From positions 45,105,239 through 45,169,238 of the forward strand of contig OX457026.1 in assembly GCA_949752745.1 (NCBI GenBank): DNA of 64,000 nucleotides, in the 5' to 3' direction. The DNA is from Protula sp. h YS-2021. Taxonomy: Eukaryota > Annelida > Polychaeta > Sabellida > Serpulidae. Under the pieces are notes generated by a model. The model was not told where the DNA came from. It searched no databases and worked only from the letters and a program-made list of their open reading frames with translations. The translations under genes were made by a program, and so were the position numbers. The first letter of the stretch is position 1; each line of letters begins with the position of its first letter. Shown piece after piece: positions 56,327 through 64,000 of this stretch.

Positions 56327-56923
56327 ATGTCAGCTTTCGTACCCGTGGCCCAGTCTTTTCCCATGGGATTTGCATATGTGCTACATGCCAACAATACCGT
56401 TGAATTTAAACAACAAGTAATTAACGAAATTGTAAAGAACACCGAAAAGGTAGTTGAAGCTATTGAAATGGACGCAGCTATTATATATCTGTCGTTTTCT
56501 ATTGTCGTTGGAATGTTGTTTGCGAAAGTTGTTAGACTGGTATGGAACTACGCTCGAATGAAACAAACCCATGATAATGTAACAGCTGTTTTGCTCGAAT
56601 TTTCGGATGGAAACACGTCCTCCTATGTAACATTGGTCACAATTCCCGGTTGCCCAAGCCAAATTAGGACTGATGTGTTATTACCGCCGTCGAGGATTCG
56701 GGTAAGGCGTCGATGTGGCTACATGGGTCTGGCTTTTACATGGGCCAACGATGAATTGTACTCCGTCAACAGGATTTACAGGTTACCAAAACACATAACC
56801 GTTAGTCGTCTTTGGAACAATAAGCTCTATAAATTACTTGGGGGGGATGCGTCGCGAAGATGTTGTTCAAACACAATCACATGGGGTTTTACGCGATCGA
56901 TATGCATCAACGTGAATTCATAA
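56327..56923 (+). CDS. Membrane ORF after env, unknown
   Basis: 198 codons. A hydrophobic segment at about residues 50-72 (AAIIYLSFSIVVGMLFAKVV) divides an N-terminal part with coiled-coil tendency (VINEIVKNTEKVVEAIE) from a basic C-terminal part (PSRIRVRRRC). It may be the displaced C-terminal portion of the env gene or a separate accessory ORF. No other family recognised. Confidence 0.5.
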   Translation: MSAFVPVAQSFPMGFAYVLHANNTVEFKQQVINEIVKNTEKVVEAIEMDAAIIYLSFSIVVGMLFAKVVRLVWNYARMKQTHDNVTAVLLEFSDGNTSSYVTLVTIPGCPSQIRTDVLLPPSRIRVRRRCGYMGLAFTWANDELYSVNRIYRLPKHITVSRLWNNKLYKLLGGDASRRCCSNTITWGFTRSICINVNS

Positions 56924-57592
56924 TTACGTGAAAATACGTTTAAAATGAAAAATCAAATCTCGAGAACAGAAGGTGACCTATTTGTTCATTCGCTGTCTAG
57001 AACTGTAACGTCATATAAGAAGATAAAATGTATATTAATGTATAAGCCAAAATGTATCTAAATTAAGTAGATAAACCATTGTTTTAACCATATGTAAATC
57101 TTTATAATATAATGTAAACTAATACTTGAGATGAGTTGTTCCAGACATGTTACTTTTGAGGGTAACGAAACAGAAAGGTGGTACTCGAGGGAAGCGACCA
57201 ACTGTTACCTCGCAAGCTCATGCTGCAACAGCAAACAGAAACCCACGGCACCACACACAGCCTCTTGATATTGCCGTGCGAACGTGAAACTTTTATGAAG
57301 CGAGTTACCATGTTGGAAGCTAATCCTCTGAGCTTAGCAACATTTTTTCTTTTACACCTTCATCTGTCTATTATCAGCATACACTCGATATTTATACTGT
57401 TTTGTGTATTGTAACTTAGAAGTATTCTTTCTGTTTTGATGTTTTTTTTTTCTAGTGTAAGCACGACTATCAAAGCAAAGTCAACGAATGTGTGTCATGG
57501 TACAGGTTTTTAACTATATCCTCCGTCATGTCATCCGTCGTTCTTCTTTGTAAACTGGGAAGTTTACTTTTAAAAAGCGGGGGGGGGGGGGA
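56924..57592 (+). other. 3' untranslated region and polypurine tract
   Basis: No supported gene. AAAAAGCGGGGGGGGGGGGA immediately before the 3' LTR (57572-57592) is the plus-strand primer site. Confidence 0.8.
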
Positions 57593-58282
57593 TGTCATAA
57601 GACTAAAACGCGTGATTTTTGACAAAAACCATTCATGTTATATTTCTATTATAACGAGCGTCTAAAATAATGTTTGTCTGTAATCAGCCATTTGGGTAAG
57701 CTATCTTATTGTGCTTTTGTCCTTTAGCACCTATGACAGCCATGACTCTGTAACATAAGTAACAATGCTCGTTTGCAAATTACCCATTGAGCAATTGCAT
57801 AGTGTATTTTGGTATTTATGAATTTATGCAAAACAAGTCATTAAGAGTTTGCCTCAGTACGAGTAATGTCAACAAAGTATGCGAACGTGTCGAAACACCC
57901 GCCACGGGCTTTGTAAAATGCAATAAATACCAATTGAAGGTTTTATGTGGTAAATGTTGACTATTCTTGTAAATGAGTAACATTAAGCGTATTCACTGTT
58001 ATTTTGTATTGTTAACCTTTGTTAGAATGACTCAAAAAAGAATTAATGCTAAAGGGTTTAAATAGAGCAGGAAAACGCCCCGTCAGTAGTTGGGCTCGGG
58101 ACGCGGAACCAGAGTGACGTGCAAGTCAGGAAAGGGGCGCATCGTTAAGGCTTTAGTGAATAAGTGTTCTGGCGTTGTTATATATATATAGTTCAAGTTA
58201 GCACTAATAAAATATAGCAAAGTTCATCAAAGTTGTATTGTTTTAATACTGTGTAACGACTGCGGATAACAGTATTATTTCA
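57593..58282 (+). repeat. 3' LTR
   Basis: 690 bp, TGTCATAAGAC...ATTATTTCA, matching the 5' LTR throughout. It is followed by AACT, the target duplication. Confidence 0.95.
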
Positions 58283-60239
58283 AACTTCTGAAAAACGCTG
58301 AAATCCCCAACGTAGTTAATAACTATCCTTAGTTAACAAAAGAGCCGACAAAACGGGAGAGGTGGGTGGCGGGGGGAGTATAAAAATCAACGATCGCAAA
58401 ATATATCACATAATACTTGTCACGCGATTTTCCTTGGACGAACCTTGCCCATTTACAATACCGATCTGTGTTTGCTCCCATAGAAGCCACTACTAAAATC
58501 CTTGCAGCAGTTTTTAAGTTATCGTGTTAACAAGCTCTTGATGGCAGACCGACAGACCGACCGACCGATCCACCGACAGACCGACACGCGGTCGATCGTA
58601 TATATTCCCCCTGTGGGGAATAAAACATCGTACTAGAGAAACATGACATAATAACAGGATAACTGATTGCTAAACTGTAATTCCAAGTTTTTTAAGTCAT
58701 AAGAACAAAGGACACATGTAGAGGTTGTCACAATATATGGGGACTTCTGTAGCACTGAAACAACCCAGCATTGAAACACCACAGCATTGTATGGGCGCAT
58801 CCAATGGCTGGGCTAAATCAATACAGAGGCTATTGAAACAGCACATACAGTTTCTCCCCATAAAATACGACTCGGTGAAGGAAAACACAGCGCACATGGA
58901 CTTCGTCTCTAGCCTCAGTAAAACATTTTGTTTTATATTAAAAATTAAATAAATACGAGAATGATAGGCTATGGCGTTTGTTACGTAAGTACACAGACAC
59001 GTCATATCAATGATGCGATACTACGGGAACCATTTGTTTATCGCTTACACATAACTGTTTTTGTTTGTTTGTTTGTTTTTTTTTTTCAAAAGCAAGTCTT
59101 CAATCAATTACAATATAATTTTTGTTTTCAACGAAATAATCATTTCACCCCCACCCCTATTTTAGGAAAAACGCGGAAAATTCGACAATTTTACCTACTC
59201 CCTATTTTTTTTGTTTTAAGCTATTCCGCCTTTTTTTGTTGCCATATTTGATACAAGTGCCCCCCAACCCTCCCACAGGGGTGGGGGTGGGGGGGGGGTT
59301 CACCGTGATATATAGCATTTCAAAATATTATAGCCCTCACCCCCTCCCCTCTTACGCAGCAAAGACAAATTGCGTTTTTTTTTTTGCCTTTCCCATCGGC
59401 TTTGTTATAAAGACTTGAGGAGGCTTGATCAAAGCAGCAATATGAGCAGCACTGTTTTGGTTTTCTTTCAGCTTAAAACCGCCTAATCTAGCATTTTGAA
59501 GTAAAAAATAGTTTGGGTCCTCAGTGCCACCAGCGGGTCCTCAGTGCCACTTCGATCGGGACCTCATTACCACTGGTGGTACTGAGGTCCCGAGCAGACG
59601 GTGACCTCGCCTCAAATATTAGGTACAATTCTGCCTGCCTTGCATGTGCTGTTTCCATGGATGGGGCATTCCTATGCAACTCTCTGTAGATCTGGCCCAT
59701 ATTCTTGATCAGATGTGTTGTTTCTATGGATGGGGTATTCCTATGCATCTGTCTGTAGATTTGGCACATGCTGATTCTATATGTGCTATTTCTGTGGCTT
59801 ACAGCTACAGGATGGGCCCATTCTACACCCATCAACCATTAAAACGGCCCATCTTGTTCACAACACAAGGAAGTTTGTTCCCATTCTTAAGGGGAGAAGA
59901 AAATATGTGGTATTCCTATAGCCAAATATGGGCTGAAACTATAGAAGCGCAAAACAACGAAGATGGGGGTAAATCAATACCTCGCTGTTCTTGGATGGGC
60001 CCATCCTGTGGATGGGCTGTTTCAATACAACAACTTCTTTTATAAAGAATTTCCATCTTTCTGAACAGTACATCTGAGCGGTGCTATGCCTTTCTGTCAG
60101 ACCTGTGCAGGAAATTTCATCACCAGTAAAAAAAACTTGATAAATTGTCAGAAGGTAGAATCAATGCGTTTCAATGAGTTCATGGCGTCGCTGGCGCAAT
60201 AAAGTTCATGTCTGCTCACTAATACAACACTCCTGAATC
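58283..60239. other. No gene; degenerate repeats
   Basis: GACCGACCGACCGATCCACCG-type sequence at 58547-58590, a GTTT tract near 59060, GT/C-rich runs near 59270-59300, and an inverted phrase TCCTCAGTGCCACC / GGTGGTACTGAGGTCC at 59519-59595. From 59640 to 60050 are loose copies of TGGATGGGSYATTCCTATGCA units. ORFs (up to 133 codons) carry no domain. Confidence 0.5.
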
Positions 60240-60792
60240 ATCAGTGCGGACAGGACGCACAACAGTGCGCACAGGACGCACAACAGTGCGCACAGGACAC
60301 ACAACAGTGCGCACAGGACACACAACAGTGCGCACAGGACACACAACAGTGCGCACAGGACACACAACAGTGCGCACAGGACACACAACAGTGCGCACAG
60401 GACGCAGAACAGTGCGCACAGGACGCACAACAGTGCGCACAGGACACGCAAAAGTGCAGTGCGCACAGGACGCACAACAGTGTGCACAGGACACACAACA
60501 GTGCAGTGCGCACAGGACACACAACAGTGCGCACAGGACACATACCAGTGCGCACAGGACGCACAACAGTGCGCACAGGACACACAACAGTGCAGTGCGC
60601 ACAGGACACACAACAGTGCGCACAGGACACACAACAGTGCGCACAGGACGCACAACAGTGCGCACAGGACGCACAACAGTGTGCACAGGACACACAACAG
60701 TGCAGTGCGCACAGGACACACAACAGTGCGCACAGGACACACAACAGTGCGCACAGGACGCACAACAGTGCGCACAGGACACACAACAGACC
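60240..60792. repeat. 21-bp minisatellite
   Basis: About 26 copies of GTGCGCACAGGACACACAACA, with a C/T variant (GACGCACAA) and occasional 26-bp units with an extra GTGCA. Because 21 is a multiple of three, several frames stay open on both strands; none is a real protein. Confidence 0.97.
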
Positions 60793-61189
60793 AACATTCT
60801 TTGTTGACCTGAAGTTTAGCTCCGCATTGTGATTTACGTAATTTACGAGAATTCTTTCAAATGTGCCAAACCTTTGTCCCATGTGCTGAAACATAACTCC
60901 AGATGCCAAACATGGGAGGGCGAATTTAGAAACAGAGTTATGCAAACACTTCTCATTTAAAATAACATTTATTACTTTTGTGACCGAACACAAAAATGCA
61001 TCTGAAATAACATTGAATTGACATAAACTGTTGAAATAAATTACAAGTGGGATTAAACATTCCATACAAATCTGGATAATTTAATTATATGCAACAGCTG
61101 GGGATAACAACTGAGTATATAGCCATAACAAATATTTAAAAAAATTAATGGCAAGGCGCTCTCTCATACAAAATAACATACAGGGATAC
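60793..61189. other. No gene recognised
   Basis: AT-rich unique-looking sequence. The 274-codon minus frame that begins here (61065) is open mainly because it runs into the minisatellite. Confidence 0.5.
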
Positions 61190-62294
61190 ATAATGCACTT
61201 TCAAAAGAGATAATTTCTTGTTTTTGCACACAAATATCTATAAAATAAAACAGTTTCTTGATTTCGTAAAAAATGCCTCCCCGACTAAACCCCATAGTTC
61301 ACCAATAACCAGTTTCTGTTTTTTTTTCTTTTTTACTGAAGTAAAAAATTAAGTTCTGCAAAAATAATCATAATTCATTGTCAAAAATTCAAAGATAAAA
61401 CAAGAGCTGTCAGTGCTCACCAAGAACAGTTGCCTTTTTGTTTTTGCCCTTTCACAAAGTTTTGTTAGAACAAATTTGTGCCGTTTTCAGAATAATAAGG
61501 CCTTGTGCTTTATATAAATATATTTCATGTGTCAAGAAGCCGGGCTTACGTATCGCTTTCCTTTATCCCATTTTTGAAGGGGGTGCTACGTAGCTTGACC
61601 TCTGGGTGTTTCAATCCTCCTTTTCTATACAAGTCCAGGTACTCGTGTTTTATCGGGGTCTAGAAGGTGATCACTGAGGAAAGATTTACGGTATGCCTTT
61701 GCATCTGGGTCTGGAAGATGGTCACTTCAAGAGGTTTTACTGTACGCCTTTTTTATCCCGGTCCGAATGGTCACTTCGAAGAGGTTTTACTGTTCGTCTT
61801 TTTTCCGGATCTGGTACGTGGTCACTAAAACAGACGTTATTCTTCGTCCTTTTTAACCGGGTCTGGGAGTTTATCACAGGAGCACTGTCACTGTACGTAA
61901 TGATTATCTGGGTCAGGATAGTGGTCTAGACAGGAAAGTTCTGCCGCATGTCTTTTTGCCCGGGTCTTGTAGGTGATCGTTACAAATAGTTTTTACCGCA
62001 GTCTTTTTTATTCAGGTCTAGGAGGTGGTCGCGACATCATCAGTTTCCTGGTGATTTTATTATTATTGTATTTTGTTGCTAAAAGTCACCCCCATGTATT
62101 CATAGCCATGATATACACCTTGTCTTCGTACGCTGGCATCAGCAATAAGCATCAGCAACGCATTCTTCATAACTATGCAACAGAGGACTCACTTCCGTGG
62201 GTGTGGCAGGGCGCATTTTGGTGCCAAAATAGTGAGCTGTTTGTCATAACACGCGATATCAGACGACACACTTTAAAAGTGAAAAAAGCTTTCT

Positions 62295-62332
<38 letters not shown>

Positions 62333-62340
62333 ATAACCGT
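61190..62340 (+). repeat. ~1-kb dispersed repeat, copy 2
   Basis: Colinear with 49080-50110. 61630-62040 is made of ~60-bp units (GGTCACTTCGAAGAGGTTTTACTGT, CTTTTTTATCCCGGT). 62090-62290 matches 49850-50075 (CACTTTAAAAGTGAAA). It ends in a poly-A run at 62299-62329, followed by GATAACCGTTGTATAACCGTTGTA. Confidence 0.8.
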
Positions 62341-63200
62341 TGTATAACCGTTGTACACTTCCATATATGGAACAACTTGGCAACCAAATAAAACAAGTTT
62401 GCGGCGAAAAATAAAAACAGTAGCTAGACCTGTAAACATCGATTTTTGTGTTGCCATTGTTTTCAAGTATGTCTAGAGAATGCAGGAACTCTGAAATCAA
62501 TATGCTTAGCTAACATAAGAGCCGAGGAAACGGGGAAGATGGAGAGGGGCGGGGTTTAGATCCACCAACTGCAAAATATATCACGTAATATTTTATACAC
62601 TGACGTAATACACCTTTCTTAATTTTCTATACAATTTTAATGTACAAAACCGTACAACTTATCCAAGGAATAACTATACTAAGTTTGAAGTCGATCCGAC
62701 TTTCCGCTATCTGAGATATTTTGCTTAGCCGATAACTTTTTACGTGACGACGTCATATGCCGTTATCGTTCATTCTCCTCCGGGCAAACTTTGACAGAAT
62801 CTTCCGGACCTACCAAGCAACGATCCCACCACCTTCAAATTTCTCCTATTTCAACGGTTGAGAAATGTTACACACAAAATTTTAACGATCTGACATAAGA
62901 CGCTTACCGTATTTTTACTATACGCGTCATGGTTGACTGAACCGTCCAACTGACACCAGGAATAAAATTAGAAGTCGATGCGATTATCGATTGTCAAGAT
63001 ATTTTACACACAAGATATTACTCAAAACATGTATATATTTTGCGTGATGGCGTCATATGATGTTTTCGTTCGTTCTACTCCGGCCATAATTTGACGGAAC
63101 CTTTCGGGCATACAGAGCAACCCAAAGTTTAACAGTTATTTTTTTCCGAATTTTTTGGGGGGGACTGGACCCCACTGGATCCGCCACTGAGAAAGAGTTT
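62341..63200. repeat. ~300-bp repeated units
   Basis: GACGTCATATGCCGTTATCGTTCATTCTCCTCCGG (62749) and GGCGTCATATGATGTTTTCGTTCGTTCTACTCCGG (63049) with their flanks align over about 180 bp. No coding region. Confidence 0.7.
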
Positions 63201-64000
63201 TTCTTTGCAGCGTCTCTTGTGTAATCGGCCCTTCTTGCAACTCACACAACTATAGATCGACTCCAAAGGCTTAGCATACATAGGAACTACAATGCTAAAA
63301 ATAGGCCAAAAATTTTTAGAGTCCCGTCATTTCGACTTTTTTCGGCCGATCGCATAAAAGTAATTTTCCGGCAGAAGACCACCTAGAGATTGTACATATG
63401 TAATACCATGAGGATTCAACCAAAACCTTAGGAGGAGATGCCTTTTTTAAAAAAGTTAAACAAAAATTTCCAAGTCCCGTCATTTCGACTTTTTTTCGGC
63501 CGATGACGAAAAAAAGTAATTCTCCGGTAGAGGATTACCCAGAGATTGCACATGTGTAATATTAAAAAGATCCAACCAAAATTGTAGGAAGAGATGTATT
63601 TTGAAAAAAAAAAAATTTAACAAAGTTTAACAAAGTCCCGTCATTCAGGTTTTTTCGGCCGGTCGCGAAAAAAAAAATTAATAACGTTTCCATGAGAACC
63701 ATAGGAGAAAATTTTTTGGCCAATATTTAGCAAATTGGTAAAAAAGAAATAGCTAGTTAGGAAGTGGCACTGTTACTTAAAATTACAAGGCAATGACGTT
63801 TTACTGGAGTGGGATAAGATTTTACTGAAAATATTTGGTTTTTCGCCAGAATTTGCGCCAATTTTGTTGGCCAATCACCAAAAAAGTTATAGCAAGATAG
63901 GAAATAATGCTTGCTCACTTAACATTTCAAGACAGGAATACTATTTCTCTCGAGGTCGTTAAGACTTTACAGAAATTGTTTTGGTTTTTCGCCAAAATTT
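63201..64000. repeat. Tandem arrays of ~150 and ~165 bp at window end
   Basis: AGTCCCGTCATTTCGAC(TTTTTTTCGGCCG) recurs near 63321, 63472 and 63635. A second unit with GGTTTTTCGCCA recurs at 63837 and 63983 and continues beyond the window. Non-coding. Confidence 0.75.

Larger units (their letters stand above)
50114..58282 (+). mobile_element. Ty3/Gypsy LTR retroelement with env-like ORFs, PR-RT deleted
   Basis: 8.2 kb with 690-bp LTRs (TG...CA) and a 4-bp target duplication AACT at 50110-50113 and 58283-58286. Order: gag, truncated RNase H, integrase with chromodomain, env-like ORFs, polypurine tract. Protease, reverse transcriptase and the start of RNase H are missing. By eye the LTRs differ at about 17-20 bases plus a few indels (roughly 3%). 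A defective copy. Confidence 0.95.

Noticed and set aside
60206..61065. Long Cys/Val/Leu-repeat ORFs (up to 274 codons) on both strands
   Set aside because: They are open because the minisatellite period is 21 bp; no start context, no domain, and several frames are open at once.

Overview
This is nuclear DNA of an animal, most likely an aquatic invertebrate. A mollusc is my guess, from the overall repeat style, but no host gene confirms it. The window is AT-rich and dense in microsatellites, minisatellites and transposons. I could not identify one convincing host protein gene, rRNA or functional tRNA. Nearly all recognisable coding sequence belongs to mobile elements.

Layout. 1-11 kb: non-autonomous DNA elements and tandem arrays, including an element with tandem-repeat inverted termini (441-1445), a 139-bp array, a 168-bp array, and a 2.6-kb element with CCCAGATAGC ends (8384-10981). 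11.3-14.4 kb: a decayed Polinton/Maverick fragment (integrase, two small genes and a PC4-like paralogue, minus strand) broken by a hAT-type MITE and flanked by inverted copies of an 85-bp array. 14.4-21.2 kb: repeats and unassigned DNA. 21.4-46.37 kb: a large Polinton (Maverick/adintovirus-like), the centrepiece. 46.4-50.1 kb: a tRNA-derived SINE-like repeat, a second inverted 139-bp array, a palindromic MITE and a 1-kb dispersed repeat. 50114-58282: a complete-ended Ty3/Gypsy LTR element with chromodomain integrase and env-like ORFs but without protease and reverse transcriptase. 58.3-64 kb: repeats, including a 21-bp minisatellite.

The Polinton. Plus-strand genes run inward from the left and minus-strand genes inward from the right, meeting at about 36.2-36.6 kb. 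The left arm carries small, probably early, genes (an ORF of unknown function, a PC4-like/zinc protein, an acidic ORF, a NADAR-domain gene, a Cys/His ORF). They are followed by a compact cassette: integrase-chromodomain, packaging ATPase, virion proteins, penton, pVI-like protein, major capsid protein and adenain-type protease. These reading frames mostly overlap by ATGA or sit a few bases apart. The right arm carries four small proteins, three of them divergent members of one family and one a clear PC4, then protein-primed DNA polymerase B, then a Crypton fragment, a zinc-finger gene and a second PC4 gene. TATA boxes head many left-arm and right-arm genes; three of them contain the stop codon of the upstream gene. 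The element is dead but recently so: polB keeps one frame of about 1,220 codons with four stops; integrase has one stop; capsid, protease and NADAR genes have frameshifts; and a LINE has split a virion gene with a near-perfect 10-bp target duplication.

Points most worth following: the NADAR gene as a candidate counter-ADP-ribosylation function; the expansion of PC4-like proteins (two clear copies and at least six divergent relatives or remnants); the ATGA-coupled late cassette; the arrays of forkhead-like (GTAAACA) and CRE-like (TGACGTCA) words; and a 417-bp Polinton segment templated into the LINE together with a duplicated LINE segment.
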